Shown: positions 1-13,175, numbered from the stretch's first letter. The stretch is 64,000 nt of DNA from Delphinus delphis (GCF_949987515.2 NC_082693.1:15682994-15746993), one strand, 5' to 3'. The notes: a model not told the origin generated them from the letters alone. Numbers and translations: made by a program.

Positions 1-464
1 TACCGTTACCTCTTACTGTGCCAACCATAACCTTGGGTTTTTATAAGTGTTTCTAATCCCTCTTCCCTTTTCTCTCCTCTCCAGAAAGTGTCCTCTGGAC
101 TTCATTTCCAAATATTATTATATGTAACTACCGATGGGATTATTTTGATCGTGTCTTTAAGTCATAGCAGTGAAACTGTCTTACAACAATATTGTCTACA
201 TTAAGTAAACGCAGTTGTCAATATTTGACTTTTTGACTTATAAGCATGGCAGTGCCATATGATTCAACTCTGTGTTGTAATTATGATTTTCAAACTTATT
301 CTGATCAATAAATATAGTAGTAAAAGGCTTGTGATAATGAAAGGTAGGCTTGGTTTCTTTCAGAAAGAACCCCTTCATCTTTAATATGGTGATTGCTGGT
401 TTAAAAAGTGACCAAGGACCGCAGTTTTGTGTGGTCTTCCATGAATATTGCTTCCTTCAGCCGT
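1..464. other. Intronic sequence, nothing recognised
   Basis: AT-rich single-copy-looking intron of the inferred PLEKHA5 transcription unit. No exon, repeat family or motif could be supported. Confidence 0.6.
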
Positions 465-1390
465 AGTATGTCAAGTTTAAAGTATAACATATACTACAGT
501 ACACATCTTGTGTGTGTAACTTGATAAAGTATCACAAAGTAAACATGCTTGTGTACCACTTCTCAAACCAAGAAATAGACCATTACTAGCACCCTAAAAG
601 ACCACTTCATGTCTCCACCCAACTACCCACTCTCTTTGCCCCAAAAGTACCTCTATTTTAACTTCTAACACTTAACAGTATATTGCTGAAAATAAGGGAT
701 AATGTAGTAGAATACAGTGTAGTGTAGTATCTAGCTTGTTTCACTCATTATTCTTCAAGATTCACCCATGTTGCATGTAGTTTGCAACTTCATTTTCATT
801 GATGCCTGGTGTTCCATTGTATAAATATGCCACTATTCATTTTATCCACCCTCCTATAGAGTGACATTTGGGTTATTTCCAGTTTGTAACTATTATAGAT
901 AATATTGCTATTAGCATTTTTGAGTGTCTTTTTGGTGGTCTCATTTATACCTTTTTTGGAATTAATTCTCAAGAAGAGAATTGCTGGATCACAGGATATA
1001 TGTGGATTTAACTTTAGAAAATACTGTCAAGCAGTGTTTGGAGTAGTTGTACAACTTAGGCTTGCAAAAGCATTGTGAGAAAGTTATGATTGGCCCACAT
1101 CCTCACCAAAATAATATTGCCAGTCATCTTTTTATAGATTGTTATTCTACTTTGGCCCTTTGCATTACCATATAAATTATTGAATTGGTTTTAATTTTCA
1201 CAAGAAATCTTGCTGGAACTTTGATTGCAATTGCACTGAATCTGCAGATCAATTTGGAGAGAACTGACATCTTCACAGTATTGACTTTTTGTGGTATACC
1301 ATGAGATATTCCTCCATTTCTTAAGAACTTTTAAAACTTCACTCAGTATTTTACAGTTTTCTATGTAGAGGTCTTGCACAACTTTTGATA
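465..1390 (-). mobile_element. Old L1 fragment (3' UTR and ORF2 end), antisense
   Basis: Read on the minus strand this resembles the 3' UTR and C-terminal ORF2 region of mammalian L1. Antisense landmarks are the 'ttgctggatcacag' block near 980-995, the TCCTCACC segment near 1100 and the 'gcactgaatctgcagatca' block near 1233-1250. It is diverged, with many stops, so it is an ancient L1M-type copy. Confidence 0.75.
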
Positions 1391-4359
1391 TGCTGGTACT
1401 TTATAATATACATGGAATGACATGTGCTTTAGAAATGGGACAAGCAGGTTGAATTCCTAATTATAATAGTTGTGAGCTCTAAGCCAATAGTCTGTTTTTT
1501 ATGGCAGTCCACCCTATGTCAAAAAGAGGTGGGATGTGTGTGGATTTTCCAGTCTTTTATGCAGCAGATATACTACCATGTGCTTCATAGACATTACTGT
1601 GTGTCAAGCACTGTTCTGAACACTGGGGAGATGGTGATAAACGAGAGAATAAGGTACTTGGAATGCAGTTTACTACCGGAAAAGGTAAGAAGGCTTGACT
1701 AAAGTGGTAGATAGGCCAGAATTGCAGAGTGTATTTGGGCACCAAGGAGTTAAGAGGCTAGGCAAGTATGGGATGATATGTAGGGTATGTAAAGAGGTTG
1801 GCATAAGGTCTAGCACATTAGTACTTGATAAATTTTAATTGTGCTGGTTGCAGCTGTTGTTACTACCATACCTGTTGTGGGAAAAGATGGGGACAGAAGT
1901 CAGAGTCTTGGAACTCTGAGAGTTCTTAAACCTGTGTTTAAGGGATCTGAGTAAAAATACAGCACATGAAGAAAGTCAGAAAATTAATCCGGAGAGCCTG
2001 GGTCAGAACTTGGGGGAATTCAGTATTGTGGAAGCCAAGGATGTAAAGATTTCCAATTGTCAAAAGATGCATGGACATCAAAGGGATGAGAAAGAAGCAG
2101 AGACCATTGATGTAGCAATTATGAGAATATTGATTGACCTTTGAGAAAGCAGTTTTAAGTGGCATGATTGGTAGGGACTCTCTAGAGAAGTTTGGCAGAA
2201 GGAGAAAGCTGGAAGAAGCAAGGGAAGAATGCTTTTACGTTTGAGAAAACTTAGTAATATTTGCAACCTTTAGGAAAAATTGAATGGATTACATTAATTT
2301 GCCTATTGCTGTGAAACAAAATCATCCCAAAGTGTGGTGTTTAAAACAGCAGTAAACATTTCTACAGATCAAGAATTTGTCGTATGATTGAAATGAATTA
2401 TTTTTGCCTAACCTCCAGCTCTTGACCTTCTTTGTAAATTAAAAAGTTGGGGACACCAGAGTTGGTTTTCTTTTTTAATAATACCAACTCTTTAACCTAG
2501 TTGTCAAGGACACTACAGAATGAGGAATAAATATGTTTAGTTCTCATTTGGGAAAGGAACCTTACTTTCATTAGACCCAACAAGAACAGGAGATAGCAAC
2601 ATATTCTTCTGTATTAAAAATTCATGATCTTAGCAGCAGTATCCAAAAATGCTGTAGAACAGAAATGTTTCCCCATAAAATAAATTATTTTCTCTGTAAA
2701 AAATATGTCGAAAGTTGTATGTATGATTGACTTTGCTCCAGTGGAAGGGAGGAGGGGATTTCAATAATAGGTATATCTAAAGCAGAAGGTAACACATGTT
2801 GCCTGGATTGGGAGGGTAGGGTTAGATGGGTTTCACTTCTCACTCTCTGCCTAAATGAGCTTTTGAATCATCAAATCATGTGTATATATTTCATTTATTT
2901 ATTTCTGTGTGTCAACAGATTATTCTAGGCATTGGGATCATTGGCCTATTTTGTTCTATTTTCTTCTATATGTCATTGTATATTTAAAAAAAACTCAATA
3001 TTGTTCATTTTAAATAAAAGGCGCTACTATGTATGTAGTGAGATATAGTATAAAATACTTAAAAATGTAATTATATTTCCAAACTTGAAATGCAGTCAGA
3101 CCTCTTAATAACAAATCTGTTGATTATACTTCTATTTTTAATCCCCTAGGGCTGTAGATATATTTTTTTTAAGTTTTGGGGAATTTTTTTGGTTGGTTGT
3201 TTGGGGTGTGTGTGTGTATACGCTTTGTTTTGTTTTTAGAAACAACTGCAAAGGATTTGTGATTCATTTGGATATGTACTGCTGTGGATTACCTCTGTTT
3301 CTTGCTTTTTAAATTTCCTACCATGAATTGGCAATCGTAATTGAAATAGAAAGACTAACTTACTATATGATGAGTGCTTATAGGTAACCTACTCTTTTTA
3401 AAAAGCATACTAATGTAACGTTTCACATATCCCTATATTTTAAAAATACAGTTAAATTGTTTTTAATTTTAAGCTTCAGTTGAATTTTTTTCCCTATGGA
3501 TTTTTTTCAGAAGGAAAGATGATCTTCAACCTAATGAATGGCCTGAATTTCTGGTATCATTCAGGGAAAGCTGTCTCTATAAGATCTTAAATAATTGGTT
3601 TAGGTGGATCTGGAAGTGTGTGGGGGGGGGTCATTTAAAAAATGGGAACAATAGAAGCACCTTTCTTTCTGGTTGTGTCAAACACTATAGAGTAACAGTT
3701 AGTACATACAGTTGCCAAAGATTTTTTTTTCCTCAAAAAAAAATTCACACAAAGAGAAAGTCAAAAACATCTTCAATAGATGTTTTTTAAAAACCAGTGG
3801 TTGAATGCATCCATCACATTGACTCATTGAATACAGTTATAATTCCTAAAGAAAATAGAGAAGTTAATTTCCTTTGAATTGGAATTAGCCGTATCTCCAG
3901 ATAAAATGCCCAATACCGCTTGAGAAAAATGACCAGTTAACCGACTTGGAATCTGCATCATTAAGTTCTGCTGAGGTATGGAAATGGAACATAGATGTTT
4001 GCCAAAGCTCTGATAGTGGACAGGCTATGCCAGTTATGTGGCTTGTATTTTAAACAATACAACTCTCAATCTTTAATAAAGCCAGGATGTGCTCAGAATT
4101 TATAATGAACTTGTTCAAAGCTCTGTAGTGCACTGTTTTCGTGAATGTACCTTAATTTCTTTAATTATTTCTCCATAAGAGATTGTGACATTTGGGACTG
4201 ATTTCATTTTATGTGCTGCTTTTTAGAAAAATAAAACCAAAGACTCAAGTAGTTAGTTATTGGTTCTGTTTTTGCTGACCTAGATGAAATGATGAGATTG
4301 ATTTATAATGTGTTCTCTAGTAAATTATGTAAATCTGAACAAAAAATAATTCATTAAAA
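1391..4359. other. Intron with weak L2/MIR-like traces
   Basis: Bases around 1560-1660 (tgtgtcaagcactgttctg, cactggggagatggtgat) resemble MIR/L2-type relics, and 1880-2260 may continue an L2-like fragment. Bases 2290-2400 (cctattgctgtgaaacaaaatc) recall an old interspersed repeat of uncertain family. A run of G (3622-3631) and TG-rich sequence near 3207 are present. No coding exon was found. Confidence 0.4.
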
Positions 4360-5456
4360 ATGTCTTTATCCCACAATAAGAAAACAAATAATCCAATTAA
4401 AATATGAACAAAAAAAGATCTGAGTAGACACCTTGCCAAAGAAAATATACAGATGGCCAATAATCAGATGGCCAAAAAGTATATGAAAAGATGCTCAACA
4501 CGTTTGTCATTGGGGAATTGCAAATTAAATAATAGTGAGATAACACTACACACCTATTAGAATGGCTAAAATACAAAAAAACTGACAATACCATTTGCTG
4601 GCAATGTTGTCGAGCAATAGGAACTCTCATTCATTGCTGGTGGGAATGCAGAATTGGAACACAGTTTGGTAGTCTCTTATAAAGCTAAACATAGTCTTAC
4701 CATATGATTCTGCAGTCATGCTTCTTGGTATATACCCAAATTAGTTGAAAATTTATGTCCACACAGAAACTTGCACATGAATATTTATAGCAGCTTTATT
4801 CATAGTTGCCGAAACTGGAAGCAGCCAAGATGATAATCCTTTAATAGGTGAATGTATAAACAAACTGGTACATCCATATATAGTGGAATATTATTCAGCA
4901 GTAAGAAATGTGGACAAGCCACAGAAAGACACAGATGAATGTTAAATGCACATTGCTAAGTGAAAGAAGCCAGTCTAAAAACTCTACTAACTGTATGATT
5001 TGCACAGACATTCTGGAAAAGGCAAAACTATGGAGTCAGTAAAATGATCAGGGGTTTGAGGGAAAGGAGGGACCAGTTGAATACTTGAAGCACAGGGGAT
5101 TTTTAGGGTGGCGAAATTATTCTGTGTGATGCTTTCATTGTGGTTATCGGACAAAACCCATTGAACTTTACACACAAAGAATGAATCCAGACTATATGCA
5201 AATTCTAAAAATCATTTAGGAGGTCAAGGGATCCCAGGATAGGATGCAGACTGTGACAAAAGAAGCTAACTGTTACAAATACATGACACAACCTTATTGG
5301 ACAGAGTGGGGCAGAAAGGTGCTGACCAAAGCGACTATGGAAGTGAATGGCGTCCCTAAGACTAAAGACAAAAGACTGTACATAAACACTCTATTCTCTA
5401 AGGTCAGGAAAAACAAGGGAACTCTGAGAAAGTGTCACAGCCAAGAAAACGCCTAA
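4360..5456 (+). mobile_element. L1 3' end (ORF2 C-terminus and 3' UTR), sense
   Basis: Sense L1 ORF2 landmarks are ordered correctly: 'acagatggccaa', 'gatgctcaaca', 'gggaattgcaaattaa', 'gctggtgggaatgca', 'ggaatattattcagca', then 3' UTR-like 'aggatttttagggtgg'. The open frame at 5244-5456 (71 codons with stop) lies in the repeat-derived tail and is not a gene. Diverged L1M type. Confidence 0.8.
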
Positions 5457-5522
5457 CGACATGATGACTAGATATAACATGACTAGATGTAACATGGTAA
5501 CATGACTAGTTAACATGGTTAA
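5457..5522 (+). repeat. Short degenerate tandem repeat (atgactagatgtaac-like)
   Basis: Variants of a unit of about 15 bases, atgactagatgtaac, recur three times with shortened copies (atggtaac, atggttaac) between them. It sits at the downstream edge of the L1 fragment. Confidence 0.6.
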
Positions 5523-6873
5523 CTGTCCAACCCTCTTTCAGATTATAGGGTACAAACATCCTCAAACAAAGATGCATTTTTAAATTTTTCCAGAGTTACA
5601 GTTGATTTGGATTTAGGCATGTCTGAGTTCATTTCGTAATTAGTGCCGAATTGGTGCGTCACAATTTATCTGTTATGTACACCAAACATTTCTGTACTTT
5701 ATAAAAATCTTGATAGAAGTATCTTTGGAAAATGTAAGCAGTGCCTAATTTAATGATTTGTTCGTTCTCAGCTGTAGGAATTACAGAGTGCAATTGTGTG
5801 TGTGCACCCCTTACACACAACACCCCCTCTTGCTAATAAGCACACTCAATAGTTGTTGAATGAAATAGTGAATAAGTGAAGAGCTGGTTCAAGCACTAGA
5901 AACTTTCATTTATTCACAACCCGCCTCCTCCCATGAAAAATTTGAAATGGCCTGTAACAAAAAAGACAATAAATTAATAATATATAAAGGGAGGTGAAAA
6001 ATCAGTGCCAGAGAAAATACATGTTTGAGTCAGACCCAGAAGTGTACGTAAATATTTTTTGAAATAGAAGCACATCAGGTTTTCTTTCAGCTACTGTTTA
6101 ATTCTGGGATGACATGCCTGAGAGTGAGGCGGATACTATAAACATGTGCAGTTGGGTCAGGCGTGATGCCATCGGGGCGGGGAGGCTCTGCCCTCCCTGC
6201 CAGCAGCGTTCACATCTCCCGACGCCATGCTTGGGGACATAGCTGCCAGTTTGCTTTGGTCCAAATTTTTGCCCAGTGCACTAGCTCACACAATCCCAGA
6301 GATGTTACTAGATAAACATTTGTTTTACTTGGGTGGGAAGCACACTAGATGTGAGGGGAATTTTTTGTTGTTATTTCCTTCAATTATTGTGCACATCAAA
6401 TCTATGACTTTATCCAGATAGCTTTGCAGTTAGTTAGTCCTGGCCTAATTTTGATTCCTGCCCCCGAAATGTTACTGAGGGCCTCCTCCCCGCAGCCTCT
6501 GGGTTCTAGGGGTAGAGGTGTGCTCTGCTGTTGCCTCTGGGATTTTATTCCCTGCTGTGGATGCACACACTGTGCTTCTGATATCCGAGCATACACAGGT
6601 TATGAAAATGGTATCACAACTGCCTCCTGGTGGACGGTGGTCGTAAAGTGCCATGAGATGTGAGAAGCCTCCCACTTTCAGAGCTGTTACATGTTTTTAA
6701 AAACATGCTTCTTGGAATAAATGAATAGGGTACTCTAAGCATGTTTATATAGTTCTTATTGTGAGATGGTAGCTATACTAGTACTTTTGAACACCAGCAA
6801 CTCATCTGGGAAATCTGGGACTTTCAATCTATAGCCATAGTTGTTTGTTTTGTTAGAATAAATAGTTGCTTTT
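5523..6873. other. Intron, no repeat or exon recognised
   Basis: Mostly AT-rich, with a locally GC-richer patch at about 6130-6240 (ggggcggggaggctctg) and 6460-6560. Open frames of 64-79 codons occur on both strands between 6227 and 6675 but overlap each other, lack splice-site context and match nothing I know. Confidence 0.5.
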
Positions 6874-7005
6874 GGGCTTCCCTGGTGGCACAGTGGTTGA
6901 GAGTCCGCCTGCCGATGCAGGGGACACGGGTTCGTGCCCTGGTCCGGGAAGACCCCACGTGCCGCGGAGCAGCTGGGCCCGTGACCCATGGCCAAAAAAA
7001 AAAAA
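6874..7005 (+). mobile_element. CHR-type tRNA-derived SINE, 3'-shortened
   Basis: Starts gggcttccctggtggcacag and carries an A-box-like tggcacagtgg and B-box ggttcgtgcc. The body stops at about the 'cccatggcc' position, then poly(A). Target-site duplication gttgctttt at 6865-6873 and 7006-7014. Full-length members elsewhere in the window extend about 70 bases further before the A tail. Confidence 0.95.
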
Positions 7006-7014
7006 GTTGCTTTT

Positions 7015-8209
7015 TTTTTTTTTAACATAAGGTTTCATTTGGCATTTCTCAAAGCATGGTATGCATGTCACTGGTAGTATATTAAATGATTTTTAGGTAC
7101 GTTGTGAGCTGAGATAAGCCAACTTGGGCATTTGCCTCTGTTAATTCAACACTGGCAAGTACCTGTAGCCTCTGACAGTTACAGGTAGACGTGACCCCTG
7201 TATACCATCAACTTGTGAAATATGTATGTTTTGTATTTTTAGAATCTGTCAGCATTGTAGTTCCTCTCTTGCAGCCACAGTGGGACAGCAGTTTTAGGGC
7301 AGTAAAGGATGGACACCCATAAGAAGGGTTTTTGCCATCTCTTAACTCCCTCTGTGAAGTGCGAGGCAGTACCAGCTATTGCCTGTGCTGCTGATCCCAG
7401 TCTACGTCCCTAAGGGCGAGGATCTCAGTATCTGAATATTACATGGCCCAGGACTGCTGCTGTTGCTCGGCCTGGAGGAGAGATGATAGCAGCTGACAGG
7501 GGGGTCCCTGCTGCCTCAGCCATAGCCCAGCCACCTCCTATTCCTGTCCACAGGGCAGAAATTCCGGACCCGTGCAAAACTTGCTTACCACATCGAAAAC
7601 ATCTGCAAACAAGGAAACTTTATAGACAGAGATGGAATTTTAATTCCAGAGTGTGTGGAGTTTTAACACAGAATTGCAAATGTTGCTTGTTCTTTTCCCT
7701 TGTTATGTTGTATTGTACGGCCTGCCTTCTTGGAAGGACCAATCTGATCCTTGTAGAACATTTCCATTAAAACAACAGCGGTAGCAAACAATCTGTTTAT
7801 CCCATCTTTCTCTTGAGAAGCAAAAACAGACTTACAAAGTGATTTCAGAGGGTCCTAAACCACCAAGAAATCTCCCTGGGGCTCTCCACAACAGTAAATA
7901 ATTAGGTTCTATTTCGTTTGTAATTTAGATGAGAATGCTTTTTAACTTAGCTTTTTCCTGAATGAGCTGGGTGGGCAATACCATTTGTGTTGTGGGAATT
8001 AATCTGAAATTCAGTATAATAGACTCACATTGTAAACCTTAGAATGCTGGATGTAATGGAGAAGATCCCAGATTATATCCAACCAGAGGAAGAGCTGTAG
8101 AATGCTATGCTGTATTAAAGCAAGTTGAAATATTGCTACTTCTGATCAGGATTGACTAAATCCCAATGCACATCTTCCTTCACATCTTTACGTATTTCAT
8201 ATTACAGCT
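7015..8209. other. Intron with an exon-like peptide of unknown origin
   Basis: Contains a pyrimidine-rich acceptor-like site (ttcctgtccacag, ending 7553). It is followed by an open stretch to a TAA at 7664-7666 that reads T-G-Q-K-F-R-T-R-A-K-L-A-Y-H. The K-F-R-[ST]-[RK]-x-x-L-A pattern loosely recalls methyl-CpG-binding domains, but the match is short and may be chance. The remainder shows nothing recognised. Confidence 0.3.
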
Positions 8210-8865
8210 GCATTAGATATTTTTTAATTCCTGTAAAATTCATATAGCATAAAATGAGCCATCTTAAGGTGTAAGATTCAGTGGCACTCCGTATATTCGC
8301 AGTGGTAGGCACCGATCACCTCTAGCTAGTTTCAAAATAATTTCATCACCCCGAAAGGAAACGCTGTGCCCATTAAGCAGTTGGCTCCCAATTTCCCCCT
8401 TCCCCCCCAGCCCCTGGCAATCATTAATCAACTTTCTGTCTCCATGGATTTACCTTATCTGAGTATTTCTTATAAATGGAATCATACAATATGTGATGTT
8501 TTGTGTCTGCCTTATTTCACTTAACATAATGGTTTTGAGGTTCAACCCGGTTGTAGCGTCTATCGATACTTCATTCTTTTTATGGCTGAATAATATTCCA
8601 TCGTGCGTATATGCTGCATTTTCTTTGCTCATTCACCCATTGATGGACATTTGGGTGGTTTCCACCTTTTGGCTTTTGTGAACTGTGGCTAGGAATATTT
8701 GTGTACAGGTGTTTGTTTGAGTACCTGTTTTCGGTTCTTTGGGTTATATACCTAGGAGTTGAGTTGCTAAGTTGTCTGGTAATTCTTCGTTTAACTTTTT
8801 GAGGAGCCACTGAACTGTTTTCCACAGCAGCTGCACTTCTACATTCCTGACAGTACTACATATTT
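8210..8865 (-). mobile_element. L1 fragment (3' UTR and ORF2 end), antisense
   Basis: Minus-strand L1M 3' UTR/ORF2 end. Landmarks on the + strand are cattcatatagcataaaatg, ggaatcatacaatatgtg, ggctgaataatattccat, cacccattgatggacatttg and gaactgttttccacagcagc. Diverged copy with broken reading frames. Confidence 0.88.
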
Positions 8866-10299
8866 ATGCTGGGATCTCGAACTGACTCTGGGGCTTCCAG
8901 ATGAAATTCTGAAAAATCGAGATGTGTTTTTTTTTGGTCAGATAACACCAGTATATATTTTTTTGGAAAATTTTCAAAGGAAGCCTATGAAAGTGATCCA
9001 TTCCTAAAGTTTGTATTTTAGTATCCATAATTTGTTATGCCGTTGATCTTCAGGCATCTGAACAAAACTTTTAAGAACAGTGTTTAAAAACTGAATTTAC
9101 TCTGTTATTTAAATTAATATATCTAGTCCTTTCTTATTTTGTCTTCTATATCTAATATGTAAATAACACTTTTGAAATATTTAGCTGATCTAGCAACCAG
9201 AGAGTAATGGACACACAGATTGCTTAGAGTAGGAAAAAGTTTCTGACTAGTAATTTTCAAATCAAGTGTTTGATTTGATTGACAGTAATTTTACTGCATA
9301 AGGAAGTGGGTTCTGTCCTTCGAGTTTCCAGTTGGGTACATCTTTTCTTTAGTTTTCTGTTGGCAGCTTAATCTTCCTTTTGTTGGTCGTTGCTAATGTT
9401 TTCCAGTCACTTAATGCACTGAACTGGTTTCTCCATGCTGAATTACATTTTGATTGGTTTAAACATGGTTTATTACTTTGTCACAGAATGTGATGGACCC
9501 CTTTTGGTGCCTAGCAAACTGCTGTTGACACATCCCTCCAACTTTCTTGCTGTTGGAAAGAGTCCAGAGTTTGTTCTAGTGGTTGTTTCCTCCGTGTGTT
9601 CTGGGAAGGTGAGCCTCCTAAGCCCCAGGGTATAGATCATAATTATTCTTAGGGAGTTAGTCCTATGCCTTATGCCATAGGTAATTGGTTTAAGCTGAAG
9701 AACTGTGAAGGCTTTCTTCATTTTCTTAAAAAAAAGAAACGTAAGACAGGAATTCGTTCCCTTCTTTACCATAAGAACATGATACTTGGAGCTGCAGGGG
9801 CAACAGTGGAACTGTGAGAGAAAAGTAAGGGATTCACAGAGGAGCCCCGCCCAAGCGCCCTGACATTACTGAGCTTCTGAGTTAGTCAACCCAGAGACTG
9901 CCCTGCCTCTTCTTGCCATTTGAGATGCTAAATTCTTCATTGTCTGAGACACTTTTTAATTGATCATTCTGTTACTGAAAGCATCCTAACTCATACCAGA
10001 AGATAGAAAATGTTTTGTTAAAATGTGAAAAAAACAATATACTTCATAATTCCCACATGTAAAATTCAGGAAACTTTATAGGTTAAAAGAAATTTTTTTT
10101 ATAGGTAAAAATTCAGGACATTTTATAGGCTGAGACATTTTCTTTAAACGCCTTTCACTTACCATTGAGGTAACTATTATCCTCCATCATATAAATTATA
10201 AATAAAGATGGGTTTTACCTAAGGGAAGAAACAAGTAGGACTAGTTTTGTTCACACATACATATCAGCTCCTCAGCCTGTTTGTGCCTGAAAGTAGTTT
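8866..10299. other. Intron; imperfect 47-bp duplication near 10.1 kb
   Basis: No exon supported. A local imperfect direct repeat (aaattcagga...ttttatagg) occurs at about 10060-10083 and again at about 10107-10132. An acceptor-like site at 9486 and donor-like gtgagc at 9609 enclose 122 bases that would break the PLEKHA5 frame. Confidence 0.4.
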
Positions 10300-10435
10300 T
10301 GTGGCCTAGAATGTAATGCCCAGACTAAACCTGCTGAATCAGAATCTCCTGAGGTTTGGTTTGTTGGTACTGTGTATTTTAAGCCAGTTCTCCCATGATT
10401 CTGAGGCAACCAGTATTTGAGTTTAGGAATCACTG
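10300..10435. mobile_element. MER5A-like hAT-Charlie nonautonomous DNA transposon
   Basis: The segment contains gctgaatcagaatctcctg and a terminal ggaatcactg, which fit the MER5A internal region and its degenerate terminal inverted repeat (consensus agaaccactg). Confidence 0.6.
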
Positions 10436-11039
10436 ACCTAGGATAAATGTCTAAATTTCTCAGTGCTTTAGAACTCTAAATACTGCTGCCCTTTTTTGCT
10501 GGTAATAAAAAAGTATTTCAATTTCACATTTCAGAAGCTAAATTGATACCGAGACATTGATTGTCAAAGATATGAAATACATGTGAAAGTACCATTCTTG
10601 AATTTGTCCTTTGTTCTCTCTGCACTGTTTATTTAGCGGCTTTGTTTAGACATGGCAAATATTGTATAATTTGAGGAAAGCGGGTTTTTTTTGTTTTATT
10701 TCTTTCCTGTTCTGTTTTGTATACCTTGTAAACCACTTTACTTTTTCCTAAATACATTGTCTTAACTCAGGACTCTTTTGTTATGGAAATCGAATTCAAA
10801 CTTTTAGGCAAAAAGAGGAATTAGATGGTTTATATACTCAAAGTCTGTAGAAGGCATGGGTGCAACTCTGGGGAGTGGCAGTAGGGTTTGGAAGTAGTAA
10901 CCCTTAACTCTGCAGGAGTTTTGCTGCTTCTCACTGGTGTTTGGCCTTATTATCTCAGATTCCACCCATCCTCTGTGGGTTTATGCTCAAAGGCCATTTA
11001 CATTTGTCTCTGCATTTTTGATCCACGTGTCTTTCAGAA

Positions 11040-11280
11040 TAGTAATTGTTATTGCTTAATGAGCTCTAATTATGTGTCAAATACTGTTATAGGGGCTTTA
11101 ATGTTTGTATTCATCTAATCCTTATAACAGTCCTATGAGGATGGTGCTGCTGTTACATCCGTTTTAGAGGTGAAGAGCTGAGGCACAGAAGAGGTACAGT
11201 AGTTTTCCTAAGGCCTCACCTAAGCTTCTGACCTAGGCAGTCTGGTTCCAGAATCCATTTATGCTATAGCATCTCATACT
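11040..11280 (+). mobile_element. MIR SINE relic
   Basis: MIR-type order: 'tgtgtcaaatactgttatag', 'taatccttataacagtccta', 'tgaggatggt', 'gaggcacagaagaggt', then 'ttttcctaaggcctcacc'. Old copy without a visible target-site duplication. Confidence 0.75.
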
Positions 11281-13175
11281 CTTACTTGTTTTTTTATTTA
11301 TGTAGTTATTTACCCACAACTAGTCTGGACATTTCATTTCTTTTTCTTTCTTTTTTTAGTTCTCCCACAGGAGCCAAAGCAAATGCTTCTTCTGCAGAAG
11401 AAGCAATATCTTCAATAAATGTTCGTTGAATGAATTTTAAAAATCTGTTAATAGTAGCCAAGGAAATTAAATCTCAACCCAGGTTTGTTTAATTTTTCTT
11501 TTCAACACTGGACAGCAGTATGTGTAACATTTCTAATAAACTTCTAATGTAAGGTATTTTCACTTAAAAGCAGAAAAAACTTGTAGGCCAAGGAATTTGT
11601 GCAAATGAGGTGTAAAAACAAAGAAATTACTCATCCAGTGCCAGAAATGTGAGTGTAGAAGTGTAGTACATTAAAACCTGTTTTGTTTTGTAAGGGAGAA
11701 TACTCATACCTCGAACTTGGCCTTGGCAGACAGACGGTCTTGAAGTTGTTGCCACAAAACCACCCGATTGTGTCTGTTATATAATGTCATGAAGAGAAAG
11801 GGATGACTTATGAGGACCTTTCGTGCAGTCATTTGTAGATATAAATGTCTCTTTGGTCCCGAGGCTATGTCTCAATTATGGGTCTCCATAACATACTACA
11901 TCCTGTTCTGCGGTAGTAAAACCTTTAAAAAACATGCATGTTCTCTTGCCTCCTTTCAAAAGAGTAAGAAGTACTTCCATTGACTAAATGAAGCCGACAC
12001 ACAAAGCACCATTATAATAAGTTTCTCTGAGGCCTGTTTTTTGATGATAATGAAACCGGTGACACTGTCATATGTTTGATTCTATTCCCGCATCAAAAAT
12101 AGGCCATGTATCTTCCAGGCAGACGGTATAAGTATAGAATCTATTTAGTACTTGAATAATAGATGTTTTGTTGGTAAATCAGGCTCTGTAGAAAACCAGT
12201 TAGATTTTATAATTTCTTTCAGAATGAAAATCAGTCTATATACAGGTAGGGTGTAAGTCACAAACTATTGTTCAAAAATGTATATTCATCCAGAGTTGAA
12301 GTTAGGACCTAGTCAAGGAAATTAGGTGTAAATTTGTATCTGTTTTCCTTGGTTGTTGATATATTATTTCATATTCATCAATGTGTTCTGGAGTCTGAAT
12401 TTCTTTATTATGTTAGAATTTAAGATTATCTTTTATTATTTCCAAATCTAATTTTTTATTAGTTACCATTGGACTTTAAAGTACAAAATTAGCAAAGTTT
12501 TCAGACGTTACTTGTTGTGCACATACACTTTTACCTGGAATTTTTCTAGAATTGAAATGGTTGCAGTTAAAATATAGGTAAAGATGCCAGAGCCTATCAA
12601 AAAATTGACTACTCAGAATCCATTTCTTTCCCTATCAAGTGAAAAGCACCCAGAGATAGTTTGGGAGTTTAGATATTCAAAGGAGGTATAAACATAACCA
12701 GACATTTCACCTGTAGCTCCGAAGTTGAGATGTCATTTGCTAGTCGTGAAAGGGAAGAAAGATGATCGGTTTTAATGCCCACATCATTGCTGCCTTTTAG
12801 ATTTTATCTCTTACTTTGGTTTGTATTTGGTTTTATAGATGTGTAAGCTTATTAGAGTTAGTCCACTTTCTGTGAGTATATATGTTCTATTTATTTTTCA
12901 GACTAGTTGACAAACATCTTTACTGACAGATCCTTTGAGATATAGGTGTGTATGACTGCACATTTTGTTGGTCATGCTAACTGTTTGTGATATGTATTAC
13001 TGCAGCTACCTGAGTGAGGGAAATTGGGGGAAATCTCTCCAAGGAGGTGACATTTGAGCTGGACCAAAGGTGTAAATTGGTGAGATACACAAATTATGAC
13101 AGAGTTCGCAAGGAGGAAGTCATGGCTAGCAATCTCACACAAGAAGTGGAAAGAATTTTAAAAGGATTGGAAGAA
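11281..13175. other. Intron, no coding exon; possible L2-like relic at its end
   Basis: Bases about 13010-13075 (caaggaggtgacatttgagc) resemble a common L2/MIR-associated relic. The rest is unannotated AT-rich intron. Confidence 0.4.

Noticed and set aside
5244..5456. 70-codon open frame rich in Lys
   Set aside because: Falls in the diverged L1-derived tail; the sequence order fits the repeat, not a gene.
6227..6675. Several open frames of 64-79 codons on both strands
   Set aside because: Mutually overlapping, no known match, no splice signals that fit; taken as chance in a GC-richer patch.
9487..9608. 122-nt exon-like segment between a tcacag acceptor and gtgagc donor
   Set aside because: In the PLEKHA5 phase it meets TGA within two codons and its length is not a multiple of three; no recognised peptide.
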